DNA of 64,000 nt from Sphingopyxis sp. Root154 (GTDB taxonomy: Bacteria; Pseudomonadota; Alphaproteobacteria; Sphingomonadales; Sphingomonadaceae): the NCBI RefSeq assembly GCF_001427105.1, contig NZ_LMGI01000002.1, positions 1 through 64,000 of the forward strand. Reading direction: 5' to 3'. The position numbers and the translations under genes are program-made. Below the pieces are notes generated by a model, which saw nothing but the letters and a program-made list of their open reading frames with translations, made no database searches and was not told where the DNA came from. Numbering within the stretch: the stretch's first letter is position 1; every line of letters begins with the position of its first letter. This document shows positions 16,823 to 27,687 of this stretch, in pieces.

Positions 16823-17608
16823 TCAGCCGCGCTGCGACGAGATGTTGCCGCCATCGACGACGAGTTCGGCGGCGGTGATATAGCTCGCTTCGTTCGAGAG
16901 CAGGAAGCGCACGATGCGTCCGATCTCTTCGGGCACGCCGATGCGTTCGAGCAGGATCCGCTTTTCGAAAAAGCCCTCGGGCAGATTGTCGACCGCAGGC
17001 TTCATCATTGGCGTCATGATCTGACCGGGCGACACCGAATTGATCCGGATCCTGTCGTGCGCCAGCCGGTCGGCGAGCGAGCGGACGAGCGAAAGCATCC
17101 CGCCTTTGGCTGCGCTGTAGATCGGGTTCATCGCGTTGCCGAGCGTCGCGTTGATCGAGGTGATCGCGACTACCGCCGAACCCGGACTGGCGGCAAAGTC
17201 GCCATGGAGCTGCTGCGTCAGCAGCGCGAGCGGGCGGAGATGCGTGTTGATGCCCGCCGCCCAGCTTTCGGGCGTAATGCCTTCCAGCGAGGCGGTGTCG
17301 ACGATGCCCGCGGCGTGAACGAGCCCGCCCAGCGCGCCAAGCGCATCGCGGCTGGCGGCGATCGCGGCCGGATAGGCGTCCAGATCGGTCAGATCGACGC
17401 CGATACCGATGGTCTTTGCGCCATATTCCTGCGCGATCGCCGCAGCCTCTGCCTCGGCCTTACCGGCGTTAATGTCCCAGAGCGCGACCGGCCGGCCAAC
17501 CGCGGCCAGCGCGCGCGCCGAGGCGAGCCCGATCCCGGATGCCCCCCCGGTGACGATGACAGCAGTCCCGGGTGCGCCGAGCGCGGGCGAAAGATCAGTG
17601 ACATTCAT
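16823..17608 (-). CDS. Short-chain dehydrogenase/reductase
   Basis: A 261-residue cytosolic NAD(P)-dependent oxidoreductase with the complete classical set. The cofactor loop is TGGASGIG, the stabilising motif reads HAAG, the catalytic pair is YSAAK (INSVSPGQ follows), and the C-terminal end is DGGNISSQRG. The ASP of ALWDINA after the second strand suggests NAD preference. It sits between two phosphatase genes, 54 nt downstream of the metallophosphatase. Substrate is unknown; oxidation of an alcohol released by the phosphatases is one possibility. Confidence 0.82.
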   Translation of the reverse strand: MNVTDLSPALGAPGTAVIVTGGASGIGLASARALAAVGRPVALWDINAGKAEAEAAAIAQEYGAKTIGIGVDLTDLDAYPAAIAASRDALGALGGLVHAAGIVDTASLEGITPESWAAGINTHLRPLALLTQQLHGDFAASPGSAVVAITSINATLGNAMNPIYSAAKGGMLSLVRSLADRLAHDRIRINSVSPGQIMTPMMKPAVDNLPEGFFEKRILLERIGVPEEIGRIVRFLLSNEASYITAAELVVDGGNISSQRG

Positions 17609-17663
17609 TGCGAAACAATCTCCATATGCCGGCCATTCTCAATCCCGGGTGCCGGTGTCCGGG

Positions 17664-18701
17664 TCAACGAACCTTGACGACCGGCGACGGTCCCTGCTTT
17701 CCGAAAAAACCATCGAGCTTCAAATTGCTGACACGCGGCGCGCCACCGGCGACCGAAACCCACATGACATGATCGACCACCGCGGGATCGTCTGCCGCGC
17801 CGCCGGGCATTCCGCCCGTCGTGCCGAGCTGGACGTAATCGTGCCCCCCGCGCTCCTCATAGGCATATTTGTGATAATGCCCCGCCAGCACCGTGTGGGG
17901 GCGCCCCTTCAGCATTGTCTCGATCTCGTGGAATGCGGGCGAATCCATCTTCCACGCGGGGCGGTGCATCAGCACGAAGGTCCAGCGCGCCTTCGGGGTC
18001 TTCGCCAGCGCGTCGCGCACCATCATCACCTGATCGGCGCTGAACGCGACATTCTCCGAACCACGGATCTTGCCCGCCAGTTCGGCCAGTTTCGGATCGT
18101 GCGCAAACAGCGCCTCGGCCTTTGCGGGATCGCCCTGGAGCGCCTCGAACACCGTCTTCATCGCCTCGCCGCCATATTGCTGAAACAGCTGCATGCGCGC
18201 GATCTTTGGCTGGGGCGGATCCTCGGTATTGAGCACGAGGAACAGCGCGCCCTTGTAGGTGAAGCTGTAATAGTCGGCGCCCAGACGCTTGCGCCATTCG
18301 CTCCGCTGCACCTCGTTGGTCAGGTCGTGATTGCCCGGCACGTAGAAGAAGGGGACGCTAAGCCGGCCAATCGCGGCGTTGACCTCGTCCCATTCCCTGC
18401 CGAGCTGCGCCCGATCCTCGCTATTGCCCTCGATCAGGTCGCCGATGTTGATGACGAAATCGGGGCGCAGCGCCTCGACCTTGTCCATCGCATCCTCGAA
18501 CACGCCGGGGCGATGCTTGCCCGTACGGTCGCCGATGACGACGAAGCGGAACTCATCGGCGCCGCCCGCGAAATCCTTTTGCGTGCGCGCGACATCGGGC
18601 GCGCCCGCGCGAAAGTCCTTCGCCCCCTGCCCGGCGCCGATGGCGACGCCGGGCAGCGAGAGAGCGAGCACGCCGCCGAGCAGTAAGGCCGCATATCGCA
18701 T
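17664..18701 (-). CDS. Secreted calcineurin-like metallophosphoesterase
   Basis: A 345-residue exported protein (leader RYAALLLGGVLALSLPGVAIGA). The binuclear-metal motifs appear in order: VIGDRTG (about residue 54), NIGDLIEGN (about 84), VPGNHDL (about 122), LMHRPAW (about 238) and AGHYHKY (about 265). Members hydrolyse phosphomono- or diesters in the periplasm. Its start lies 10 nt after the stop of the upstream TBDR gene, so the two are co-transcribed. Together with the lipoprotein phosphatase downstream it gives this TBDR two accompanying phosphoesterases. Confidence 0.84.
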   Translation of the reverse strand: MRYAALLLGGVLALSLPGVAIGAGQGAKDFRAGAPDVARTQKDFAGGADEFRFVVIGDRTGKHRPGVFEDAMDKVEALRPDFVINIGDLIEGNSEDRAQLGREWDEVNAAIGRLSVPFFYVPGNHDLTNEVQRSEWRKRLGADYYSFTYKGALFLVLNTEDPPQPKIARMQLFQQYGGEAMKTVFEALQGDPAKAEALFAHDPKLAELAGKIRGSENVAFSADQVMMVRDALAKTPKARWTFVLMHRPAWKMDSPAFHEIETMLKGRPHTVLAGHYHKYAYEERGGHDYVQLGTTGGMPGGAADDPAVVDHVMWVSVAGGAPRVSNLKLDGFFGKQGPSPVVKVR

Positions 18702-18711
18702 CGCGATCCCC

Positions 18712-20892
<2,181 letters not shown>

Positions 20893-20943
20893 CGTAATCC
20901 CCTCCATCGAACATTCGGGCGAGCGATCGCCTCGTTTCACGAT

Positions 20944-20985
20944 TCTACCTTCGTGTAGGTAGATTTCTACCTTCATGCAGGTAGA
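20944..20985. promoter_or_regulatory. Tandem perfect palindromes, probable TetR operators
   Basis: Two copies of TCTACCT-N6-AGGTAGA (20944-20963 and 20966-20985) with perfect 7-bp arms and centres exactly 22 bp (two helical turns) apart. They lie about 50 nt upstream of the receptor start and about 80 nt upstream of the divergent TetR gene. This is the classic geometry for cooperative binding of a TetR dimer pair that silences both genes. Confidence 0.75.
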
Positions 20986-21062
20986 TTGCAAGCAGGATTT
21001 GATTGCGCCAAAAGGGAGCGCGCTTCAGAGGCGCTGACACGAAAGGTTTTTGAGCATTGAGC

Positions 21063-21689
21063 ATGAAGCCCATCAGGCACGCGCGCGGCGAAGCGACGCG
21101 TCAGGCAATCCTCGAGGCGGCCGAGACGGTTTTCGCCGAGGTCGGCTTCACCACGGCCCGGCTCGAAGACGTCGCCGCGACCGTCGGAATCCGCCGCCCG
21201 TCGATCGTCTATTATTTTGCCAACAAGCAGGAGCTTTATGACGCGGTCGAGGAGGATATCTTCGCCTCGATGCACGGCGAAGCACTCACCCGTATCGCGC
21301 AGCACGACAAGCCGATCGACAAGTTGCTCGCGCTGTTCGACGGGTGGCTCGACTTCCTCGTCGCGCGGCCTTCCGCAGCACGGATCATTCAGCGTCTCGT
21401 CGCCGACATCTCACCGCGCCGCGGTGACCCCACGCAATTCTCGAACGTGCTGCTGCGCGATGTCGAGATCGTGGTGAACGAAGGCGTCGCGACCGGGGAC
21501 TTTCGTCCGCTGCCGCCGATGCATGTCGTCAACGCGGTGGGGTCGAGCTCGCTCTTCTATGTCTGCAACAGCAAGCAACTCGGCTCCAACCGCAGCTATG
21601 ACGCCGCCGACCCTGCGGAACTCGAAAGCTTCCGCGAGCTGCTTCATTTGCTGACCCGCGCGGCCGTCACTCCGGCCGTCCCCGGCTAA
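21063..21689 (+). CDS. TetR-family regulator
   Basis: A 208-residue regulator. Its N-terminal helix-turn-helix (about residues 8-55) reads ATRQAILEAAETVFAEVG and then ARLEDVAATVGIRRPSIVYY followed by the FANKQELYDAV helix. The C-terminal ligand domain is variable. A TTG 6 nt upstream is an alternative start. It is divergent from the TBDR at 18712-20892 with tandem palindromes between them. It is clearly paralogous to the TetR at 21776-22426 (shared ARLED, VGIRRPS, LYDAVE). The effector is probably the receptor's cargo or a breakdown product. Confidence 0.85.
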   Translation: MKPIRHARGEATRQAILEAAETVFAEVGFTTARLEDVAATVGIRRPSIVYYFANKQELYDAVEEDIFASMHGEALTRIAQHDKPIDKLLALFDGWLDFLVARPSAARIIQRLVADISPRRGDPTQFSNVLLRDVEIVVNEGVATGDFRPLPPMHVVNAVGSSSLFYVCNSKQLGSNRSYDAADPAELESFRELLHLLTRAAVTPAVPG

Positions 21690-21775
21690 CCGGCGGTGCA
21701 ACGACCGCGTGGCGCGCGCGGTCCGCCCATCACGCTGGCGAGATGGTTTTTCCGCTCATCCGACGAGCCCCCGTG

Positions 21776-22426
21776 TCAGGGTAACACGGCAGTGCGCGCG
21801 AGCTTGTGCAACAAGGTTCTGAAGACCGCCATATCCGCCGGATCAGACGGCTCATAGCGCCTCTGTTCGCCGACCTGACGGCTGTTGCAGACGAAGAAGA
21901 GAATGCCGGCGGCCACGCCGTTTATGAACGTCATGGTCGAGAGAGGGACAAACGTGCCGCGCGCAATACCATAGGCCAGCGTCCGGTCCATGTCTTCGAG
22001 CGCGACAGAGGAGAACTCCATCGGGTTGTCCTGCTGAACGGCGGTATCGGCGACGAGGCGCTGAAGAATTCGTGCAGCCGTCGGCCGCGCGACGAAAAAG
22101 TCGAGCCACGCGTCCAGATGTGCGAGCAGCCTGGCGGTCGGATCCTCGACATCCGCGGTTCGCGCCTCGCAAGCCACGTGCATATTCTCGAAAATGCGCT
22201 GCTCGACGGCATCGTACAGCATCTTCTTCGTCGAGAAATGATGGAGCAGCGAGGGCCGGCGAATGCCGACGGCATCGGCCATATCCTCGAGGCGCGCGGC
22301 CCTGAAGCCGGTCGCGGCGAACACCCGTTCGGCTTCGTGCAGGATGGCCTCGCGGGTCGCATCCGCGCGCTCCTTGCGCGTCGACGGGATCGGAATCGTC
22401 AAATTCATCGCGGCTATTTGGCGCAT
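21776..22426 (-). CDS. TetR-family regulator (paralogue of the neighbouring one)
   Basis: A 216-residue regulator with the helix-turn-helix ATREAILHEAERVFAATGFR followed by ARLEDMADAVGIRRPSLLHHF, close to the TetR at 21063-21689. Neither start (22426 or an ATG at 22408) has a strong ribosome site; the longer one is given. It is divergent from the TBDR at 22534, with a perfect palindrome between them, and convergent with the other TetR gene. The arrangement points to duplication of a regulator/receptor unit. Confidence 0.84.
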   Translation of the reverse strand: MRQIAAMNLTIPIPSTRKERADATREAILHEAERVFAATGFRAARLEDMADAVGIRRPSLLHHFSTKKMLYDAVEQRIFENMHVACEARTADVEDPTARLLAHLDAWLDFFVARPTAARILQRLVADTAVQQDNPMEFSSVALEDMDRTLAYGIARGTFVPLSTMTFINGVAAGILFFVCNSRQVGEQRRYEPSDPADMAVFRTLLHKLARTAVLP

Positions 22427-22466
22427 CCGAATGCCGCTTGCAAATCTCCCTTCCCCGATTACAAAT

Positions 22467-22488
22467 TCACCTACTCACTAGTAGGTGA
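22467..22488. promoter_or_regulatory. Perfect palindrome, probable TetR operator
   Basis: TCACCTACT-CACT-AGTAGGTGA has perfect 9-bp arms. It sits midway between the divergent TetR gene (start 22426) and TBDR gene (start 22534). Its sequence differs from the tandem sites of the sister module, as expected if the two regulators have diverged in specificity. Confidence 0.72.
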
Positions 22489-22533
22489 GTCGACGCGGGA
22501 ACAAATATCCGCGCAAAACGGGAGGGAGAGCAT

Positions 22534-24768
22534 ATGTCGATAGAAGGATTGCGCCTGTCACGTATCGCACTCGCGGCATCGGCCGCGACCTGGCTCGCGG
22601 TAACGCCCGCGGCCGCGCAGGAGAGCACGAAGGATCAGACCGTCGGCGTCGCCGACATCGTGGTGACCGCTCAGAAGCGCGAGGAAAATCTTCAGGACAC
22701 GCCGATCTCGATGGTCGCGCTCAGTTCGGAAACGCTCGAGGAAAAAGGTATCGGATCGCTTTCCGACCTCTTCACCGGGGCGATCCCGTCGATCGGCATC
22801 GCGCCGTTCGTGGGCCGTGTCTCCGCCGTCAGCATCGGCATGCGCGGGCTGGTCCCGGTCGACGCCACGCAGGTCAGCCGCGATCCCACGGTCGGCATCT
22901 ATATCGACAGCGTCTATCTCGGCCGCGTTTCGGGGCTCGGAATGGAACTCGCCGACATCGAACGCATCGAGGTGCTGCGCGGGCCGCAGGGCACGCTCTT
23001 CGGCCGCAACACGATCGGCGGCGCGATCAGCGTCGTTTCCAAAAAGCCGACCGGCGAGGCCAGCCTCGACGTCAAGGCGGGCATCGGCAATTATCGCGGC
23101 CGTTCCTTTGCGGCGCACGTCAACCTGCCCGAGGCGGCGGGTATCAGCGTCAAGGTAGACGGCGTTTTCGAGGGTCGTGGCGGACTGGTGCAAAATCCGC
23201 TGCGCAGCGCGCTCGATTATGGCGAGGTCAAGCGATATGGCTTCAAAATCTCGGCGCTCTGGCGGCCGATCGACAATGTGTCGCTGCTCTATGCCTATGA
23301 TCTCTCACGCGACAAATCGACGGGCTATTATCACTATATCACCGCATCGAGCCAATCGCCCGCGGTCACGCCATCCTTCATCACGCTCGATACCGGCCGC
23401 GTGAAAACCGGGCGCTTCGGTTTTCCCGTCTTGCGCAACCCGCAGGAGGCCAAGGGGCACAGCCTGACCGCCGAATGGGATGTCGGCGACGCGCTGACGA
23501 TCCGCTCGATCTCGGCCTGGCGCAATCTCGATTCGACCCAGCTCGACACCGACGAAGGATCGAACACGACATGGGGCCCGAACCGCCGCTTCGCCCGCCT
23601 GAGCTATGCCAATGTGAAGCAGAACCAGTTCAGTCAGGAGGTCCAGCTCGTCGGCAATGTCGGCGAGCTGAAATTCGTCGTCGGCGCCTATTATTTCGAG
23701 GAAGAGGGCCAGGACGAGGCAATCGTCTATTCACTGGGAACGCTCAATTCGACACTGACCGGGGTCAATTTCTTCCCCGCACCATCGCCAGATGGCGGCG
23801 CCGCGCGGCTTCCCGATCGCGCCGCATTGGTCGATGTCAAATCCAAGGCGCTGTTCGGTCAGGCCACCTGGTCGCCCGAGGCGCTGCGCGGGCTGCATAT
23901 CACCGCCGGCGCGCGCTACACCGACGATCACAAGGACGGCCGCCTGCTGTTCATCGCGGGGGTGAACCCCAATCTGTCGTTCGTGTTCGATTCAAGCCGC
24001 GTCGATCCGATGGCGACGATCGCCTATGACTTCAGCGAGGACATCAATGCCTATGTGAAGTGGAGCCGCGCCTATCGCGCCGGCGGCGCCAACACGCGAT
24101 CGTCGATATTGCGCACTTTTGGCGAAGAAGAGCTGACGGCGTGGGAAGCCGGGGTGAAGGCGGACCTGCTCGATCGCAAGCTGCGCATCAATGTCGCCGC
24201 CTATATGAGCCGCCTGTCGGACCAGCAGGTCGATTTCCTGAACCCTGCCTTCATTTCGAACACCGAGACGGTCAATGCGCCCGAAAAGCGCAAGATCAAG
24301 GGGATCGAAGCCGACATCACACTCGTCCCCGTGCGCGGCCTCTCGCTGTCGGCGAACTATGTCTACACCGACGCCCCGCCGACGCCGGTGCGAAACATAT
24401 TCACCGGCATCATCGAACAGACGTCTTCGGCCTTTACGCCGAAACATGCGGCAAGCTTCTCCGCCGACTATGTCTTTCCGGCCTTTTCCTTTGGCCAGCT
24501 GCGCGCCTACGTCGGCCTCGATACCGCCGGGAATTATATTCCCAACGGCACCGTCGACGTCAAAGCGGACAAGGCGCTGCTGCTCAACGGCAGGCTGACG
24601 CTCGCCGACATCGATCTCGGCGTCGGCGAGCTGGAAGTCGCGCTTTGGGGCAAGAATTTGACCAACGCGACCTACAATCTCTTTGATTTCCGGATCCCCG
24701 GCAGGACCACCGCAACGCTCTACAACGAACCGCGAACCTATGGCCTCGAAGCCCGGGTAAAATTCTGA
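22534..24768 (+). CDS. TonB-dependent outer-membrane receptor, TetR-controlled
   Basis: A 744-residue receptor with signal peptide (ending TPAAAQE), TonB box ADIVVTAQKREENLQDTP, a plug with IERIEVLRGPQGTLFGRNT, and a barrel ending LEARVKF. RBS GGGAGGGAGAG precedes the ATG. It is divergent from a TetR gene with a perfect operator between them and is followed by a secreted phosphatase after a GC-rich hairpin. Same module layout as 18712-21689 but on the other strand. Confidence 0.88.
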   Translation: MSIEGLRLSRIALAASAATWLAVTPAAAQESTKDQTVGVADIVVTAQKREENLQDTPISMVALSSETLEEKGIGSLSDLFTGAIPSIGIAPFVGRVSAVSIGMRGLVPVDATQVSRDPTVGIYIDSVYLGRVSGLGMELADIERIEVLRGPQGTLFGRNTIGGAISVVSKKPTGEASLDVKAGIGNYRGRSFAAHVNLPEAAGISVKVDGVFEGRGGLVQNPLRSALDYGEVKRYGFKISALWRPIDNVSLLYAYDLSRDKSTGYYHYITASSQSPAVTPSFITLDTGRVKTGRFGFPVLRNPQEAKGHSLTAEWDVGDALTIRSISAWRNLDSTQLDTDEGSNTTWGPNRRFARLSYANVKQNQFSQEVQLVGNVGELKFVVGAYYFEEEGQDEAIVYSLGTLNSTLTGVNFFPAPSPDGGAARLPDRAALVDVKSKALFGQATWSPEALRGLHITAGARYTDDHKDGRLLFIAGVNPNLSFVFDSSRVDPMATIAYDFSEDINAYVKWSRAYRAGGANTRSSILRTFGEEELTAWEAGVKADLLDRKLRINVAAYMSRLSDQQVDFLNPAFISNTETVNAPEKRKIKGIEADITLVPVRGLSLSANYVYTDAPPTPVRNIFTGIIEQTSSAFTPKHAASFSADYVFPAFSFGQLRAYVGLDTAGNYIPNGTVDVKADKALLLNGRLTLADIDLGVGELEVALWGKNLTNATYNLFDFRIPGRTTATLYNEPRTYGLEARVKF

Positions 24769-24779
24769 AGACGAAGCCA

Positions 24780-24807
24780 GCCCGGCGGGGCTTTCTCCTC
24801 GCCGGGC
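24780..24807 (+). terminator. GC-rich hairpin between receptor and phosphatase genes
   Basis: GCCCGGCG pairs perfectly with CGCCGGGC across a 12-nt loop. No T-run follows, so it is more likely an attenuating or mRNA-stabilising hairpin than a full terminator. It would let the receptor and the phosphatase be expressed at different levels. Confidence 0.45.
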
Positions 24808-24826
24808 AATTGCGGGAGAAAAGGAC

Positions 24827-25684
24827 ATGAAAAAGGCGTTATTCGCGCTGCTGCTGCTCACGCCGACGATGGCGATCGCTCAGCATGCGCCCACAGCGGC
24901 GCACGCCGATCCCGCAACGACCAAGACGCGCGAGATCCCGCTCGCCGGCGGCGACAATTTTCGCGACGTCGGCGGCTACCGGACGAAGGACGGCCATTCG
25001 GTAGCCTGGGGCAAACTGTATCGCTCGGCATCGGTCGGCCGCTACATCGCCGCCGATCAGGCATTAGTCCGCAAACTGGGCGTCGGGTCGATCATTGACC
25101 TGCGCTCGACGCGCGAGCGTCAGGCCGACAAGATGCCGTGGATGCAGGACTCAGGCCTCGGCTACTGGGCGCGGGACTATGACCTGTCGGGCGGCAATCT
25201 GGGCGCGCTGTTCGCGAAGGGTACGACGCTCGACGCCGGAACGATGCGCGGCGTGATGATTCAGGGCTATCGAGGCTTTCCCAAGGAACAGGCGGCGTCC
25301 TATCGCATGCTGTTCGACAGGCTTTTGACCTCCGACAAGGCGGTCATCGTCAACTGCACCGCTGGCAAGGATCGCACCGGCCTCGGCGTCGCGCTCGTCC
25401 TGAGCGCGCTCGGCGTTCCCTATGACACGATCATGGAAGACTATCTGCTGAGCAACCGAATGCTCGACATGGACGCCTTGCGCGCCGATGCCGGGATGAA
25501 CGCCGCGATGTCGGCGTTGCCGGCCGATGTTGCGAAACCCCTGCTTGGGGTCGAACGCGCCTATCTCGACGCCGCCTTCGACCAGATCCGCAAGGACTAT
25601 GGCGACATCGACACCTATCTGGCGCGCGAACTCGGCGTGGATTCAAAGGCAGTACAGCGGTTGCGCAAGCAGATGCTGCGCTAG
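24827..25684 (+). CDS. Secreted tyrosine/dual-specificity phosphatase (IphP-like)
   Basis: A 285-residue exported protein (leader KKALFALLLLTPTMAIAQ). It has the family start NFRDVGGYRTKDGHSVAWGK followed by LYRSASVG, the DLRSTRER motif, and the P-loop NCTAGKDRTGLG (C-x5-R) near residue 180. It shares the fold and motif order of the lipoprotein phosphatase at 15669-16802 but lacks that protein's extra N-terminal beta domain and lipobox. Downstream of the TBDR in the second TetR module. Confidence 0.83.
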   Translation: MKKALFALLLLTPTMAIAQHAPTAAHADPATTKTREIPLAGGDNFRDVGGYRTKDGHSVAWGKLYRSASVGRYIAADQALVRKLGVGSIIDLRSTRERQADKMPWMQDSGLGYWARDYDLSGGNLGALFAKGTTLDAGTMRGVMIQGYRGFPKEQAASYRMLFDRLLTSDKAVIVNCTAGKDRTGLGVALVLSALGVPYDTIMEDYLLSNRMLDMDALRADAGMNAAMSALPADVAKPLLGVERAYLDAAFDQIRKDYGDIDTYLARELGVDSKAVQRLRKQMLR

Positions 25685-25811
25685 AATGAGGCGCGGGGCC
25701 GCAATATCGAGCTGCAGATGATGATCGACCCGATCCTCAGCAAGACCGGGTCAGCCGGCAGGCCGATCTCGTTCGCCTGATCCTACGCAGCGTCGCAGTT
25801 CTCGGCTGACG

Positions 25812-25829
25812 CGCCCCCAAAAGGGGGTG
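25812..25829. repeat. 18-bp palindromic repeat, copy 1
   Basis: CGCCCCCAAAAGGGGGTG forms a tight hairpin with an AAAA loop. It differs by one base from the reverse complement of the element at 31341-31358. It lies in the 276-bp gap 25685-25960, upstream of the flavin reductase gene. The rest of that gap shows no gene. Confidence 0.5.
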
Positions 25830-25960
25830 GCGGCGCGCGGGCCAAAGCAGCAATCCGGACGCCATATCTAATCCAATTGAGCGATGCGCGGCCGGGACCG
25901 GGCGATAGGGTTGATATGTACCCGCCCATCAGACGCGGCCGGATGAGGAGCAAAAAGGTT

Positions 25961-26932
25961 ATGGCCGCCAATCCCGACGCCATCGCATATCGGAGCGCAC
26001 TCGGCGCGTTCGCGACCGGGGTCACGATCGTCACGACGCGAACCGGCGCGGGGGAAGATTGCGGGCTGACGGCCAACAGTTTCAACTCGGTCTCGCTCGA
26101 TCCGCCGATGGTGCTGTGGAGCCTCGCACGCACATCGAAGAGCATGGACGCGTTTCAGGGGGCCTCGCATTTCGCTGTGCATATCCTCGCAGCCGATCAG
26201 GAAGCGCTCTCCAACGGCTTCGCCAAACGCGGCGCGGACAAGTTCGCCGGCGCCGAGATCGAGCGCGGCGAAGGCGATGTGCCGCTGCTCACCGGCTGCT
26301 CGGCGCGCTTCCAGTGCCGCACCGCCTATCAATATGAGGGCGGCGACCACATTATCTTCGTCGGCGAGGTCATTGCCTTCGACCATGAGGACCGCGCCCC
26401 ACTGATCTTTCATGGCGGCCGCTATGCGCTGGCCGCGCGCAAGGCCGCGATGCTCACCGCCTGCGATACCGGCACGCAGCCCGCAGGCAGCTTTGGCGAA
26501 GATTTTCTCGGCTATCTGCTGGGCCGCGCGCATTTCCAGCTCTATGGGCGAATGCAGAAAAGCCTGAGCGAACACGGCCTCGACGCCACCGATCACTTCA
26601 TCCTGAGCGTGCTCGGCATCAACGACGGGCGCACGGCGGCCGGGATCGAGGACGTGATCGGCTATACCGGCGCGCGCATCACGCCCGATCGCATCGCATC
26701 GCTCGCGGCGCGCGGCATTGTCCGGATCGATCCGACTGACCGGATATGGCTGACCGGGGCCGGCCGGCGCACCCTCGTCGAACTCGCGGCCGCCGCCAAG
26801 GCGGCCGAAGAGGATGCGCTGGGCGCTTTCGACGAGAATGAAACCGCTCTGCTCAAGCATCTGCTCAAGCACGTTATCCGCAGCACCGATCCCGGGCTGC
26901 CCGATCCGTGGGCGGCGCAGGAGACGCCGTAA
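25961..26932 (+). CDS. Flavin reductase fused to a MarR-like domain
   Basis: A 323-residue two-domain protein. Residues 1-165 are a DIM6/NTAB-type flavin reductase domain (AYRSALGAFATGVTIVTT, ANSFNSVSLDPPMVLWSL, HFAVHILAADQE, GGRYALA). These enzymes supply reduced FMN or FAD to partner monooxygenases. Residues 180-310 resemble a winged-helix MarR-like domain (YLLGRAHFQLYGRM, FILSVLGI, RGIVRIDPTDRIWLTGAGRR). ATG at 25961 has purine-rich GAGGAG/AAAAGG ahead; in-frame starts at 25877, 25916 and 25943 are possible. It leads the VOC-EthD-SRPBCC gene run. HsaA needs an HsaB-type flavin reductase and none lies beside hsaA, so this is a candidate partner. Confidence 0.8.
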   Translation: MAANPDAIAYRSALGAFATGVTIVTTRTGAGEDCGLTANSFNSVSLDPPMVLWSLARTSKSMDAFQGASHFAVHILAADQEALSNGFAKRGADKFAGAEIERGEGDVPLLTGCSARFQCRTAYQYEGGDHIIFVGEVIAFDHEDRAPLIFHGGRYALAARKAAMLTACDTGTQPAGSFGEDFLGYLLGRAHFQLYGRMQKSLSEHGLDATDHFILSVLGINDGRTAAGIEDVIGYTGARITPDRIASLAARGIVRIDPTDRIWLTGAGRRTLVELAAAAKAAEEDALGAFDENETALLKHLLKHVIRSTDPGLPDPWAAQETP

Positions 26933-26964
26933 GCCAAAATCACAGAATGAAGGAGCGCCCGAGG

Positions 26965-27687
26965 ATGGACAGGACGAAAACAATCGCAGGTCATGGCCCG
27001 ATCCGCCAGATCGCCTGGCTGACCGAGGATCTGGATCGTGCGATCGACCAATGGCGCCTCCACGCGGGCGTCGGCCCCTGGACGGTTTATCGCAACGTCA
27101 CCCTCGATGGCCTGTATCGCGGCGTGCCCGCCACGGTCCGGATCGATGTCGGGCTTGCGTATCAGGGCGAGACCCAGATCGAACTGATCGCACCGCACGG
27201 CACCGGTCCCTCGCCCTATCATGATGCAAACGGCCGCGTGCGCGTGGGCATGCACCATATCGCCTGGCTCGTCGACGATGTCGCGGCCGCCGCGAAGGAT
27301 GCCGCCGCCGCGGGCCTTATTCCCGTCTTCAGCGCCGAGAGTGGGGGCGGTGCGACGCGCGTCGCCTATCTCGAGGCGCCCGACGAGCCCGCGATCCTGC
27401 TCGAACTGATCGAGGCGACGCCGATGATCCGCGAAGGCTTTGAGGCAGGAACGGCCGCCGCCCGCGACTGGGACGGCAGCACCCCCTTACCGTTTTCGAC
27501 TTCGCAACCTGAGGGAGCATCATGGAAAAGATCATTTACGCTCTGTGGAAAGACAGCGCGGAGGAAGACGCGCGCTTCACCGCGCGGCTGCTCGGCGACA
27601 TCGCGCCGCGGCTTGGCGGACTGGCGCACGCGGTGCGCGTCAATGTCCAGGACGACAGCGTCAGGGCCGGCACCTCGCCGCGCATGA
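26965..27687 (+). CDS. VOC-family protein, 3' end probably frameshifted
   Basis: The first 180 or so residues form a glyoxalase/bleomycin-resistance (VOC) unit, starting IRQIAWLTEDLDRAIDQW, with GMHHIAWLVDDV and a closing PAILLELIEA strand. After codon 172 the frame runs through CCCCC (27482-27486) into 55 Arg/Ser-rich residues that overlap the next gene by 166 nt. If one more C were present, the protein would end ...TPLTVFDFAT at a TGA at 27510-27512, 9 nt before the next ATG, matching operon spacing here. ATG at 26965 is preceded by AAGGAG. VOC proteins bind metals or ring substrates; the reaction is unknown. Confidence 0.72.
   Translation: MDRTKTIAGHGPIRQIAWLTEDLDRAIDQWRLHAGVGPWTVYRNVTLDGLYRGVPATVRIDVGLAYQGETQIELIAPHGTGPSPYHDANGRVRVGMHHIAWLVDDVAAAAKDAAAAGLIPVFSAESGGGATRVAYLEAPDEPAILLELIEATPMIREGFEAGTAAARDWDGSTPLPFSTSQPEGASWKRSFTLCGKTARRKTRASPRGCSATSRRGLADWRTRCASMSRTTASGPAPRRA

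Noticed and set aside
24780-24807. Full rho-independent terminator between TBDR and phosphatase
   Set aside because: The stem is strong but no T-run follows, so it is listed only as a hairpin, and the two genes are treated as possibly co-transcribed.
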